Positions 1 through 11,245 of a DNA stretch of 64,000 bases are shown here, in pieces. Both the position numbers and the translations under genes were made by a program. The stretch spans positions 104,057,319-104,121,318 of the forward strand of contig CP136066.1 of the NCBI GenBank assembly GCA_032622095.1, in the 5' to 3' direction. Position 1 is the first letter of the stretch. Every line of letters starts with the position of its first letter. This DNA comes from Siphonodentalium dalli. Lineage: Eukaryota; Mollusca; Scaphopoda; Gadilida; Siphonodentaliidae. The notes below the pieces were generated by a model. That model ran no database searches, was not told the DNA's origin, and saw only the letters and a list, made by a program, of their open reading frames with translations.

Positions 1-26
1 AATGGCCGGATTTAGTCTACAGTACC
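1..26. repeat. Truncated end of a MITE of the 645/1735 family
   Basis: The first 26 bases match the outer TIR of the element at 1735-1940, in reverse complement (ggccggatttagt followed by gtacc). The rest of this copy would lie to the left of the window. It is therefore a third family member, cut by the window edge. Confidence 0.5.
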
Positions 27-29
27 TCT

Positions 30-530
30 TTAACCAAACAAACAAGCCTCTTATCATGGCGGTTTGCGCCTCCAGAAACTCATAACAATATTCCCTTTTG
101 AATTTTCCCGGTACTGAAATAGGTCGATAAATACTTAAATTGCATCTCTATGTGCATTGTATGTCCACGACATTGAAATAACAAACAATACAACTTTTAA
201 CACGATGTTTGGGTCCAAACAAAAACAGCCATGTGTACGGCATGTAATAGAAAAGAGCGTTCCGCTTTAGACTATTATTGATATGGTAGAAGTAAAGTTC
301 GTTTGCTTCACTTCTGTGCGAAAAATTTAAAACAGATGGAAAATGGCTGTGACCATGGGAAGTATTAAACCGGTTATCAATATTTTGTGTATTTGTCAAC
401 CTATCTTTTTCACCTCCATCCAAATTAAATAGACATAAATTGGAAGCTGAAATGAGCCAGGTCCGTTTAAGTCCTTGCACTGCTAATGTATACATCCCGG
501 AACACAAAGGAATGCTCATTCTCTAAACAC
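30..530. repeat. Interspersed repeat family B, copy 1
   Basis: About 430 bp align by eye, in the same orientation, with 21110-21545. Shared blocks include 'gaaataggtcgataaatac', 'acacgatgtt' and 'tcaatattttgtgtatttgt'. I estimate about 70-75% identity. A 123-codon minus-strand frame spans 148-519. In the second copy part of its peptide is still recognisable (HGHSHFPSVLNFSHRS here, HGHIHYPAVLNFSHRS there), but with stops and shifts. This could be an old coding module of an unknown element or simply DNA homology. No terminal inverted repeats or tail were found. Confidence 0.55.
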
Positions 531-644
531 ACATGCACTTAATTTGATTTATGGAAATTTTGGGTCGCTTTTAAAATTGCCAAAGGTATTGTACGCGCAG
601 GTCACATATCTGTGTTGATACCAACTATTTATAAAAACGGGGTA

Positions 645-854
645 GGGGTTACAACGTATTGGAGACGTTAATCTGTCGATTTATGGGACCATCTCCTGTT
701 CATTATAATTACCTTGTTTGCATCGTTCAAAGAGCACACGAGTGTATTTTGCACTAACCTATGGCTCAAATTTATTCATTTGTTGCATATATATTCTGTT
801 GAGTATAGAAGGAGATGGTCCCATAAATTCCCATATTTAGTGTATAGAGTACCC
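645..854. mobile_element. MITE family A, copy 1
   Basis: Inverted termini 'tttatgggaccatctcc' (from 680) and 'ggagatggtcccataaa' (to about 828) enclose a middle that matches the copy at 1735-1940 in direct orientation, including 'gagtgtattttgca' and 'atggctcaaatt'. The outer arms are degraded, so the left boundary is approximate. No coding capacity. Superfamily not assigned. Confidence 0.65.
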
Positions 855-1050
855 ATTTAATCATGATACAATTTAAGTTGAATGCTTTACGACACAAATT
901 CATTTCAAACACCGACATTGTCATATAATTTAACTATCTTTGTTCCTTTATACTCTTGATTGACTTTTTTGTTTATGCTGAGGGTCCAAAAACTTTTTCG
1001 AAGAAGGACGGTGATATGTGACCCGCCATATCAAATCCAGGATTGTTTTA

Positions 1051-1403
1051 CCCTGTGCCAATGCATTCTCTTATATATGCGAGTCGACCATAGGTCGCCT
1101 CGCATATATAAGAGAATGCATTGGCTATTTTTTTTAAATAAATGTTTCTTGCAATTTTTAGGACATAAAATAAAAAACATCCATTACCCTGCAGGGAGCC
1201 CCACACATATATAGAAGCATATAGAAGAATGTCGTCTGCTCATGTTTGTCTGGGGCTCTGTATGGGTGAAATTATAAAATTGTTAAAGAATACAAGAAAA
1301 AATTATTAAAATTGTAAAAAATTGTTAGGCCAATGCATTCTCTTATATATGAGAGGCGACCTATGGTCGACTCGCATATATAAGAGAATGCATTGGCACA
1401 GGG
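1051..1403. mobile_element. 353-bp element whose TIRs are each palindromes
   Basis: The element starts ccctgtgcc and ends ggcacaggg, flanked by TA on both sides (1049-1050 and 1404-1405). Just inside each end is a near-perfect palindrome of about 69 bp (1057-1125 and 1329-1397), with arms gccaatgcattctc and gagaatgcattggc around a cgacc-ata-ggtcg centre. The right palindrome is the reverse complement of the left with about one mismatch. The AT-rich middle has no long ORF. The TA duplication suggests a Tc1/mariner-type non-autonomous element, but the double hairpin is unusual. A second, decayed copy lies at 61066-61399. Confidence 0.8.
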
Positions 1404-1734
1404 TAACAAAATGCATAGAATATGATGTATGTTGCAAATGGTTCTGGACACAATTGTCACCACTTACACAACCTGCATCACATTTGAAAGATTTCGCAAA
1501 AGTAGCGGATAGAAGTTTTTTCGAACAGTTCGCATCTTTGGCCTACACAAAGAGGGCACTCAAGGCAATGTTGGACATACATGTATATAATTTGAGTTCA
1601 CTGCACTAGTTGCGAATTCCAGTGAATCGCACTTAAGTTTTGATACATCTAAAATACACGTCTAAACGATAAACTTATATAATAGATGTTTGTTGATTAC
1701 CGTCTCGATAAAACCAACATGTGATTGTTAAAGG
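1404..1734. other. Unassigned AT-rich spacer
   Basis: No gene, repeat or RNA recognised. A 95-codon frame runs into this stretch but starts in the palindromic element and shows no family resemblance. Confidence 0.5.
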
Positions 1735-1940
1735 GGTACCTTACACTAAATCCGGCCATTTATGGGACCATCTCATACACTCATTTTCATGATAATTACC
1801 AGGCTGTTCGCATTGTCTATAGAGCACATGAGTGTATTTTGCAATAATCAATGGCTCAAATTCATTTATTTGTTTCATATTGAGCACTGTTGAGTATAAG
1901 AGGAGATGGTCCCATAAATGACCAGATTTATTATGGTACC
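1735..1940. mobile_element. MITE family A, copy 2
   Basis: This is the best-preserved copy. Outer arms ggtacc...aaatccggccatttatggg and the inverse ending ...ttatggtacc give TIRs of about 38 bp. The middle matches copy 1 at 680-828. Both ends carry ggtacc. No clean target-site duplication was visible, so the superfamily stays open. A truncated end of a third copy is at position 1. Confidence 0.75.
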
Positions 1941-2222
1941 TATTTAAGCTGGGATTAGATCTAAAAATTCAACGGATGATTACAGAATGTCACATCTTTT
2001 AAAGAAATAATGGAAGTCATCTTCAGCTTCGCAACCACATATGTATTTTACATAGCCAATTTGAGTTCATTTGCAGTAGTTGCGAATTCTTAACTGGTTT
2101 ATCAGTCAGTCGACAGTTTTTGTTTCTTAAAAAATTTTATATTTAAAAAGACAGAGTTAATTTGAAACTCTGAGACTGGTCAATGTTATTTATTACCTCT
2201 CGCAAAAGAATGTAAGGAATGC

Positions 2223-2643
2223 AAATAGGTTCATATTGAACGTATTTAAAAAAAAAACCAAATACGCCCATATTAGAGTTATTTGAATCTGAACGTAAAT
2301 GGTGCACGGAAACAGTCGATTCTGAAATAAATCCACAATGAGCGTACATGTATACCCGATATTCCGTTGAATGGCCCGGATCGCAGGGAAACCACATTAT
2401 AAAGAGTGAATCTGGTAAGTCGTGTCCATGAAAAAAGTTAGATTAAATAATCCCAATATGGGCGTGTTTCGTATGGGGTGGGTGCATCAAATGCGCCCGA
2501 TACGGACGTATTTGTAATAAGAATAGGCCTACACTCATATACGACTGTTTTCGCCCCCCCCACTTACGTTCATATAGAGCTTAATTCAGATTCAAATAAC
2601 GCCGATATGGGTTTTTGAAATACGTTCAATATGAACCTATTTT
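2223..2643. mobile_element. ~420-bp MITE with ~80-bp TIRs
   Basis: The left arm 'aaataggttcatattgaacg' (2223 on) and the right arm ending 'cgttcaatatgaacctattt' (about 2643) are inverted repeats. They continue inward through 'gttatttgaatctgaa' and the Y-rich 'cgtaagtgg'. An 84-codon minus ORF here is a by-product. No transposase is present and the target-site duplication is unclear. Confidence 0.7.
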
Positions 2644-3144
2644 CTTAAGAACAGGCTGAATTGTTATGTTATTCGTGTATGAGCAGGTTGACGTTCGGGA
2701 GGAGTAAAACCTTCAACCGCGTGCATGCTGCGTTATCAAACGGAAGAATTCTTGATATGCATGTTGTACGAAGGCCGCTATATGATCAACATAATTATCC
2801 ATTGTTATGTATACATGTATGTATGTAAATGTCAATACCACTATTTCGTACATTTCTTTTGATTATGTTTGAATATTCACATGTTTATTAACGATCAAGC
2901 ACATGTGTACATTAAATCATTGCATTATATATTGTAGTTGCATGTTTATCAATTTCTTTCATGGATGGGACGGTATTGTCAGCGTCATTGGTACTCTATT
3001 GAAATGAAACGATAAGCATCACAACATGGCAGCAAATACGTATTATAGTTATACGGGGACAACAGAGTATGTCAAACTGGTGGAAATAGTCACAACAGTA
3101 AGTGCAGACGTTAAAAGCACAGGTTAACTTCTGTAACAACAAGA
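2644..3144. other. Unassigned spacer
   Basis: AT-rich sequence with short 'tacatgtatg' runs of the kind common in molluscan DNA. Nothing else recognised. Confidence 0.5.
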
Positions 3145-3704
3145 GGTGTGCACTCGGGTGCTAGCATACCCCAACCTTGGCAAATTCAACCCGCATTATC
3201 CGTAAACCCTAACTTGATAGCATCCACACACAAAAAATCCCAAAATTTGCTAAGTCAAAATAAGTCGACAATGAAGTGTAATGTTAGGAAAAACAGTCCG
3301 ACCCAACCCTGTAGAGAGGGTGTTGTGAGAAGCATTTATACCAAAAATTATTGAAATCGGTTCATATTTGTTAAAGTTATTAAGCCGGACAGAATGTTTT
3401 AAGTCAAAATAAGTCGAAAAGTAAGGCGTAACTTAAAAAAAGAAAGTCGGACCGCACCGCAATTAGCATCACGCGGAGAGGCGGCCCTAAGGAGATTGCA
3501 TACAAAACTTTATTGAAATCGGTTCATAGTTGTTCGAGTTATGAGGTCGGATGGACGGACACACGGAGAGAGAAAGTGTGACGGACGTATATACGGACGG
3601 ACGGACAGCCGGACAGACGGACGGACGGACGGACGGATAGACGGACAGACGCAGTCAATCCAGTATACCCCCCATTTTCCTCGAAAGTGGGGGTATAATA
3701 ACCT
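3145..3704. repeat. Pearl-like bivalve repeat with (ACGG)n tract
   Basis: Two diverged core units share 'gtcaaaataagtcga' (3254 and 3403, about 149 bp apart) and 'attgaaatcggttcata'. They are followed by an imperfect ACGG/ACAG tetranucleotide tract (about 3547-3655), then a hairpin 'cccccattttc'/'gtggggg' near 3668-3693 before 'tataataa'. Core tandem repeats of about 150-160 bp plus an ACGG-type microsatellite are the recorded hallmark of bivalve pearl/DTC84 elements. The family name is my inference from architecture. The 77-codon ORF here is repeat-encoded noise. Confidence 0.55.
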
Positions 3705-4497
3705 TGTTATATGCCCACATAGAGACTATAGTGGAGCTCGTCCCAGCATTGTGGCATATGGAACGACAAGGTAACTAGGGGCAAGATGTACACAGCGTGT
3801 GTATTATACACACGCGTGTATTATAGACACGCGTGTATTCATGGCATATACTGAAGCAATTCACACGGGAAGTAATGCTTGTGTATTGTGTCATTATGTG
3901 TGTATCCGCTGCCGTCCATTGTCTGTTATGGCTTGATATAATCATCATTTGCTAATTGAGATTAACGGTTTGTATCGCAGAGTCGATGTTGCTGTTGTGT
4001 CTCATTTCATGAAGGTTAGTTAACGGCGAAAATAGGCGCTCTGTTCATTGTGGATGTTTGATTCTTCGCTTTCGGTAATATGATTTCTGATGTGGTTATA
4101 TACAGTAAATTAAAACGCATCTACGAGATGACGATACCCCGGCAACGTCTTTTTGTTACAAAAGAACGAACTAGTGTTGCTTGTGCATATCCCGTGGATA
4201 CACATGTGTATAACACACACACCTCGTACATCTCGCCGTACCTCTCTTTCCAATAATAATGGGAAGATACCAGGCCCTAACGAAACTAATAAAGCTTAGG
4301 AGTTAAATAATATATTATATCAACGTACTACCTAAACAACTGGAAGATGCAACAGTTTTGTTAACATGAAAGTTAAAAAAATGTAAGACTTAAATAAATT
4401 GAGTTTTTCCCACAAAACTATATATAGTATTATGTCAACAAAAAGACATTGATCAATATTTGAATGGGACATGTCAGAAATGTAAAACAAATTTAAT
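3705..4497. other. Unassigned spacer
   Basis: Contains a short run of alternating 'acacgcgtgtatta' repeats around 3795-3840 and AT-rich DNA near 4300-4490. No gene recognised. Confidence 0.5.
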
Positions 4498-4686
4498 TTA
4501 TTTCTGTAAATTGGGATGTGTAGCGGTTGCACTTTCCGTAACGTGAAACACGCGCGGTGCTACCGATAGATCACTACCGTATTTCACAAAAGTTTCTGCT
4601 TTGCGCGTGAACGAGCCCCAAACAGCATCAGGTTGTCCAGACTCGAAAAGGTTCCTCAAAACTTCATGACAGCCGAGTTGGAATGA
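4498..4686 (-). CDS. Putative terminal exon of an unidentified minus-strand gene
   Basis: Reading down from 4686, a frame of 62 codons ends at TAA (4498-4500). It begins directly after a plausible acceptor (cctattgtccacag) in phase 0. The peptide contains 'GCHEVLRNLFESGQPDAVWG' and ends 'THPNLQK'. An AATAAA overlaps the stop codon (4497-4502). GC is visibly higher than in the flanks. I do not recognise the family, and no upstream exon could be tied to it. A chance open frame of this length is possible in this background, so the call rests on frame plus acceptor plus polyA signal. Confidence 0.35.
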   Translation of the reverse strand, partial: SFQLGCHEVLRNLFESGQPDAVWGSFTRKAETFVKYGSDLSVAPRVFHVTESATATHPNLQK

Positions 4687-4892
4687 CTGTGGACAATAGG
4701 AACAAACATGGAATTTTACTATTACTGTTTAGTTGACCCATCACTGAACAATTGTTCACCCACACAATGTCGTTCAATAACTCGTGCATATATTGAAAAA
4801 CTATCAGATACGGACTGTTTCACATGTATGCATGTGCATTTTCTCCTAGTCGTTCTTGTGTTGATATGCTATAGCCATGCATCGCTCACGTA

Positions 4893-5048
4893 CAGTAATG
4901 TTTTAAGTAATCGACTTCTTAACCACAGCAGAATTATGGGTAACTTTTCAGGATTTAGTCGGAAATATGGCCATATTTCCGACTACATCCTGAAAAGTTA
5001 CTCATAATTCTGCTGTTGTTAAGACGTCGATTACTTAGAACATTACTG
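4893..5048. mobile_element. 156-bp loop-free palindromic MITE with TA duplication
   Basis: The sequence is an almost perfect inverted repeat about 4970/4971 with no spacer (ggaaatatgg|ccatatttcc). It starts cagtaatg and ends cattactg, flanked by TA (4891-4892, 5049-5050). CAGT-type ends and a TA duplication fit a Tc1/mariner-derived MITE. The few arm mismatches mean it has been diverging. Overlapping ORFs on both strands are artefacts of the palindrome. Related arm sequence recurs in permuted order at 47625-47865. Confidence 0.8.
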
Positions 5049-5535
5049 TATTTGTTACGAATGTGTCTGTCACACGGCCACGAAAATATTCGAGTTCCGG
5101 TTTGTTTGCCGCTTCCAAACTGCGAGAGTTCCCAGTTTTTAGAAACCATTGTCAAATCTATGGTCCTAGCCAAATCTTCCGATACACTTAACTGTCCATT
5201 AATAAATGACAGTACAGTCACCGAGGCAGATGGACATGTTTGGTGAAAACAATATTTATTTTCAAAAAAGCAAACATAACACAAACACAATACACATATA
5301 GATACAGAGAGATTGAGAAAGAGGATTGGACAACAAGCAAAAAGCTTTTTAAAAGTCCTCTCCTCAATACATATTTAGTTATAACATGAAATTAAATATT
5401 TTGACTAACTCATTTTAAGGACCAGGGGAACCTAAATAATTACCAGGAATTTGTTTGGACCACATGTCAATTGTGATTTCCAAAAATGTGTGGTTACTTG
5501 GTGTTGTAAATTATTTATTTCTACCAATATCTTCA
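5049..5535. other. Spacer with polyA signal for the 5536 frame
   Basis: Holds no gene that I can support. A minus-strand AATAAA at 5514-5519 lies about 17 bp beyond the stop of the frame at 5536. Confidence 0.4.
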
Positions 5536-6004
5536 CTAAATAGTGCTTAGCTGCAAATTTTCATTAATACTGTAAGATTGAATTAAAAAACTGGTTCCCT
5601 GATACTGATCGTTCAGAATGAGAGTTTTAACTTTAGTGAAACAACTCTCCATCTTGTTTGGCAGTATCGGTGTGGGATTTGAAATATATATCCGATTATC
5701 TTCTGCAACTCCGTATAGATAGACAATTGACAAATACTGTTTGCAGAGTAAGCTCTCGTGCGAAAACGTGTAGATAATAGACAATATAGGCTGGAACACC
5801 AAACATTGGGGAAGTGACTGCATATCGAATGGCACAATTCGAACTGCTCCGTGAACCGCCAAATATATCTCGATATCATGTACATGTAGCAATGTTGTTT
5901 CTCTACTGCGGTTTGTATGTGAACTGATTTGAGTCATTTCAGAAGAACGAAGACTTATCCGAAAAATATGACCAGAGTTGTTTTGCGACGAATTCTCACA
6001 AAAC
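5536..6004 (-). CDS. Putative terminal exon, 156 codons, unidentified protein
   Basis: From 6004 downward there are about 155 sense codons before TAG, an improbable run in DNA this AT-rich. The run starts right after a pyrimidine-rich acceptor (acttaatttcttag), with one base completing a split codon. The peptide reads FCENSSQNNSGHIFRISLRS early, HDIEIYLAVHGAVRIVPFDM in the middle and ends ENLQLSTI. There is no signal peptide, zinc motif or clear membrane span. AATAAA follows about 17 bp after the stop. I do not recognise the family. It could be the last exon of a host gene or of a decayed element. The shorter frame at 5613-5885 is its shadow. Confidence 0.45.
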
Positions 6005-8380
6005 CTAAGAAATTAAGTTGAGGTTCGGTTTCTGTCGTTAGAATTCCATGTCATTCTTATCACACATACAGCAGATATTAAACATGTATCGAGTGTGAGT
6101 TCCAGGGGGTCCTCGCCTACCAAAAAGCGACGCGTTAGCGATGGCAATTATAAATTAATCAAGTTCAGCATCCACAGATTTCAGCTTTGAACTAACTGAC
6201 TGATTTTCTTGTAAGTATATCGCTGACTTTCGGCAAATAATCTTTATAACCAGGTAATTGCCTTCATAAGAACTTGATATTATAAAATTAAAGGATAATT
6301 GTACTTTTCTTTGATAAATCTCTTTTTTTTTCTATACGTTTGCTCGCACCATTGTTATGTCGTGTTCGGACTAACGAGTATGTTGATAATTTCTCAGAGA
6401 GTTCTCAAAGATCTATCACATAATATAAGACAAACTGAAAGTGATCGACGTGTCCAATAATTAATATACAGTGATCTGGAGTGTCGATAATCACTTTAAT
6501 TGAAAACCTTATTGATGACATTAATGTTGTGGCGATACGAATTAATATCTTTACACATGTTTGCAGTTTCCCATAGCAACAACGACATGTGTGGCTATAA
6601 ACAATGACTCGAGTGCTAACCTGGAAATATATCATCGATCATCATCATTCTTCATTCCCGCGCTCTGCAGTTTCGATACAAAATTCTTCTATTTTGTTAA
6701 ATGTGGTGAATACAAATATTTATTATATTTTCATCAACTTTGTAACAGAACGATGTTTTCATGGACTCTGTTCCTTCACTAGAATCTTACAAATTATGCA
6801 AGGTGGCTAAAACCTATAGACTATCTAACTTCGATAGTCATATTATTGTAAAGTAGGTGTGTACTCCAAACTGGAACAAGGTAAGTACACAAGAACGTAC
6901 TTAGTACTGATGTCCTCTCGTGTGAATGTTGGTTACAAGGAATGGTGAGGTGGATTCCTGCACGTACCTGCGCAATAAGTTATATAAACAATTTATTACA
7001 TATTGATACTTAGTATAATAATGCATATGTACGTACAAGATGTGATGACAACAATTTTAACAAAGTTATTTTAGGCGTTCAAACCATTTGGCCATTCAGG
7101 TACAATGTACTTTGTGAACCCAGGAAAAACCACAAATGTGATATATGAGTTATATTCTGACAGGCCCCAGTTTAAACATATATCAATTGCTATCATGATT
7201 GCAAACAAAATTGACCATTCCCTATAAATACTACACCAGAATTATGGGTCCAGTATGTGTGTATTCGGACATTCCGGTCATATATACATTCTCACCATGT
7301 ATCTGCTTCTATAATACGTCATCACAGGATACAATATTGGAACACCTTAACTAGAGGGTCTTTGTCATTAATATATACGTAACACAAAAGAATACACAAC
7401 GTGAAGGAAACCAAAGGACAGGGTAAAAACGCACATGAACTCTGCTACAAATTACAAATGTAAATCGTATCCCACTAACAGAAGACCGCAGTTGTTATGT
7501 CACTCTCCAGATGTTATCCTACTCTCAGCGCTACGTCATGGTGGCATATGTTTGCGTCATACGTATCTTTGCGTGTTATTATAACATATAAAGGCTGGTG
7601 ATGTTGTAGCTTAAGGAACGTGATGGGTCTATACATGGGTTGCATCACGGTCTGCGTTGTAACAAACTTATATAATTACAACTACAATGGTTTTCGTCGA
7701 AATGCGGGCATTTGATTGGTCGAGAGGCTACCGCGTGACCTGCGTCTATCAGTGCATAGACTTTGCAGTAGACGAGTCACATCGCGTAGTGACACTTTAA
7801 GAAAATTGGGCGAGTATATAACCGTCGCCCCACACGACGTCCCCGAATAACGCAAAAGCGCGGAACGAGAATTCCATTATAATTTCAGTGAAAAAACAAC
7901 TCGAAAACTCAATGTTAGAAACATTTGAACAAGTAGTCTATGTCTATATATTCCATGTCTCTGCTTCTTATCTACACTATACTATAGTCTGTTCATTTCA
8001 GCAGTATTCATGTTTTTGTAAAGCTCGATTGAACACTCAAAGTTCGTGCCGCGTTTTTTATTTGTCCAATTTTCGAAAAAGCGTCTATGACAACGTGTAT
8101 AGTTACTGCTGTGAACACAACTTATCATAAATCAGGCTGACCAACATGGCAAAAATTATTGGAAATAAATAAATGACATATATAGAAAATGTAATAAAAC
8201 AGTTAACACTCTCGTAAACAAAATAATCTTCCGCATCTCACTCGAGGATATAAACCATACGCTACTCAGAACAGTTAGCTATTGTCTAAAGACCCAACAC
8301 GCCGCAAATCAGACCAGTCGTTTCGCGCTCCGTGTGTATAATGTTTCACTGAGTCTTGGTATACATGGGCCATGGGCGTT
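6005..8380. other. Long stretch without recognisable genes
   Basis: Several frames of 70-80 codons occur, but none shows a family motif or convincing splice sites. Around 7690-7880 the GC rises and a TATA-like 'gtatataa' sits inside a short inverted repeat (gggcga...tcgccc, about 7807-7830). This might be a promoter or the edge of an element, but nothing downstream confirms it. Confidence 0.4.
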
Positions 8381-8608
8381 TTATTTATAGAAATGGTAAT
8401 TTTTGGGACCAATTAAAAGTCGAACTGCAACTCGGAGGCCGAGTCCGGTAAAAGGTGTAGTTGGAAATTCTGGTGAGATGCATGAGAAATCTTCAGTGAT
8501 AAGCCGTATATAGTTGTTGTAATAATTTGAAGATTTAGTTGTTTTAACGGAATTATGATTTGGTCGTTCGTGAAACCAATATATTTTATATTCTATAATT
8601 ACAATCAT
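8381..8608 (-). CDS. Weak exon-like frame with abutting AATAAA
   Basis: 75 codons on the minus strand. The last 45 look more protein-like (SCISPEFPTTPFTGLGLRVA). AATAAA overlaps the stop (8380-8385). No family recognised and no clear acceptor. Listed because it repeats the stop-plus-AATAAA pattern seen at 4498, 5536, 25766 and 33050. Confidence 0.2.
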   Translation of the reverse strand: MIVIIEYKIYWFHERPNHNSVKTTKSSNYYNNYIRLITEDFSCISPEFPTTPFTGLGLRVAVRLLIGPKNYHFYK

Positions 8609-9731
8609 GGGTATATAATATATGATCTTGAGCGCGCTACCATTTCTGACATTGGTTTTCTTGTACTAAACTGCTCGACACCCAGCTCTTGTCAAGGGAT
8701 TGCTATCAGATAATACGTACCTTTTGTACATGTAGCTGCTGAGCTCATTGTGAACAATGATTTAGTGTATTGTGGTGTAGGTTTTGGTTTAATGTGATTG
8801 CCCACCGAATATGCCTTGTGCTATATCAGCAGCCAATACGCACACAATTGAATAGCGATTCACGATTTGATAGTAATAAACCGCAATAACACGTGACATG
8901 CGAGATTAGGATTGATGCTATGACTATTGACGGAATAATGGAGCTGTTTGAAAAAAGTGTTTTTAAAGAGCGTTCTCCTCAGTCTGTTCTCCCGAAAACC
9001 CTAACATTATCTGCTTATAATATAATTTGTTCTAGGTAGATAATCTACTTAAATCACCTCAAACTGTGCTGAAGATGAGATCGTTTTAGTCATATAAAAC
9101 GAAATAACGGGTATCATGACTCCATTATCTGCTTATTTCATAATAAAATAATCACATTATGTACCTATTTCACATTATAGGTCGTATTTGCGCAAGCATA
9201 TGTTGTTCTCCTCGGCTCCCCAAACACACCCAGGATTACTGATGAAATAACGGAGATGTTTGAAATATGTAATGTTTAAAATCTTCGTTATATTGTCAAT
9301 GGGCGTACTTTGACGAAATAATGAAGATTTAAAAAATGTCATATTTCAAACATCTGCGTTATCACCCTTCCGATTAACTGAGGATACTAATTTCGAAATG
9401 TAATCCTAACCTCGAGTGTCACATACTACTCCGTTTGAGTATCAATCGCTATCTAATCGCGAAACCATATTAAGTATATTTCGCTATATGATCGTGTTCG
9501 TTTTAGGTGGCTACAAGACAGTCTTTAAAGTGATGTGCAACACCCCGGTTGGGTGATCAAATAGACATGGAGAATAATCTTGCTCAAAGTAGTTACGTTT
9601 TTGAATATTAACCCAAATGTCCAGCACACACACCGTTATTCTTATATATTGACTAGATGCAATGACTCTCGATGGCGAAATCATTTACGTTAGTTTATCG
9701 CGGATTGTTGCGTCTCCGTAAATATTATACA
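8609..9731. other. Unassigned spacer
   Basis: Nothing recognised apart from short local inverted repeats (for example 'atgtttgaaatat' motifs near 9255 and 9345). Confidence 0.45.
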
Positions 9732-9870
9732 TTTGTTGCATGGTTTCGAGGTTGACATGATGATTTATTAACTCGATGAAGTTAATATTCACCTCGGCCT
9801 GTGGCCTCGGTGAATATTAACTTCCAAGGGCTGATAAATCCTCATGTCAATCTCGAAACCATGCAACAAG
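9732..9870. mobile_element. ~139-bp foldback (hairpin) MITE
   Basis: Arms 'ttgttgcatggtttcgag' and 'tctcgaaaccatgcaacaa' continue through 'gttaatattcacc' and 'ggtgaatattaac' to a 3-bp loop in 'ggcctgtggcc'. Arm identity is high but not perfect. No target duplication was identified. No coding content. Confidence 0.7.
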
Positions 9871-10796
9871 TGTTTTATTATATGAACTAGCGGCAATATT
9901 CTTTATCTGGTAGCCAATTAGAGTACTACAGTACTGTATGAGTTGAACAGACAAATGTATTCAACAAAAAGCAGATTTACTGAAACTCTCTTTCGAAAAT
10001 CAACGACAAATGAGTTATGTATAAGCAATTTTGATTGGCTGGTTGTAAAGCTATGCGTAACGTGATTGGACAGCCACCTCTTATGCGTGACGTAACACAT
10101 ATTTTGTTATTAACACCCGCGCCGGGTTAATATCGTGATTTATCAACCCGGCCACGCCAATCAATTACTGTAGGGTTCGCGGGAGAAATTTAATGATCAT
10201 ATCATAAATAGTGATATGGTCGATATCTTTGAGATTTTCGGCGATGTTAGTAGAATGCTACATTCCTGCAGTTGGCATAGCGCCTGGGTACTAACTTATC
10301 AGTTTCACGCACCCGAACAAGTCCATAATATGTCTTTAATAAGTTACCAATGGCCTGCATGTTATCCTGTTGACGTCTTGTTGGCTGTTTTGGATCGGGC
10401 TTTACTATTATTTTGTCTCGGGGGCGTAGGATTTGAATTAAAAAACCTCCGGTAATATAAGGCACACAACGTGTGCCATTTCTTATTAATAAATTTCAGG
10501 AGTACCATCGACACCAATTGAGTACAACGCACCATTTGTGTCGATGATACACCTGGTAATTCCCCAACACGACGTCTGCCGATTTATGATACCAAAGACA
10601 TGTTTTAACCCAACAGATAAATTTAAAAACATAATGAACTATATCAGCCTTTTTTGTTTGAAATGCTGGATCACATCAATCAGCGGAGGCAACAACGTTT
10701 TCCGACAGCAAACGACGTATCTGAAGTTGACGTAGACATTTGTTGTGACCGTAAAGGTATCTAGTTTGGCAGACAATGCTGTACATTTCGACACTT
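9871..10796. other. Spacer with small inverted repeats
   Basis: About 10115-10155 contains 'gccgggtt'...'aacccggc' arms that may be another hairpin element. The overlapping 72-79-codon frames on both strands (10216-10465) have no motif and are not called. Confidence 0.4.
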
Positions 10797-11037
10797 GTTG
10801 GTTTAAACATATCTATTTGTCTAATTTGATAACACATAGTAAATGACACATACGATTGCTGTACAGACAATGAGATTGGAGGAAAAGTGTTGTCTGACTT
10901 ATGAGTACCTCCTATTCTATTTGTTATTATACTGAAAAATAAATAAATAACAATGGCAAAACAACATGACTACCAAAAGCAAGTTGAACATATATACATG
11001 TATACAGGTACATATCACCGGTCGTTCCCCTCCCCGT
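10797..11037 (-). repeat. 5'-truncated LINE 3'-UTR copy
   Basis: On the minus strand this matches the LINE tail at 63584-63815. It runs from the 'ttttggtagtcatgttg' block through 'ctcattgtct' and 'actatgtgtta' to the terminal 'atgtttaaac'. The same terminal 'atgtttaaac' closes the intact LINE at 42541. A short copy containing only the 3' end is what abortive target-primed reverse transcription leaves. Confidence 0.7.
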
Positions 11038-11245
11038 CGACACTTGGACGTTTCGGCAGAAGATTTTCGGATGTTTCAGCACCTGGCAAATTTCGGACCG
11101 ATGAAACTGCCGAAAATTCCGAAACGTTCAGGTGGTTGGGCTGATACAACCAAGTGCCGAAATGCAGACCTGCACCGAAACGTTCTGAAAACCAGGTGCC
11201 GAAACGTCCTACACCCGTTGGTGGATATTGTCATTACGGTAACCA
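11038..11245. repeat. Cluster of 'ccgaaacgt' motifs
   Basis: At least four copies of ccgaaacgt or its complement occur between 11048 and 11205, interspersed with 'ccgaaaatt' and 'caggtgccgaaa'. The long frames here (63-136 codons) follow the repeat and show no family signal. Possibly the inner part of a decayed inverted-repeat element. Confidence 0.4.

Noticed and set aside
4708-5290. Long ORFs on both strands sharing a peptide
   Set aside because: They read the two arms of the 4893-5048 palindrome and are not genes.
7690-7890. TATA-type promoter
   Set aside because: A TATA-like string inside a short inverted repeat, with no supported gene downstream.
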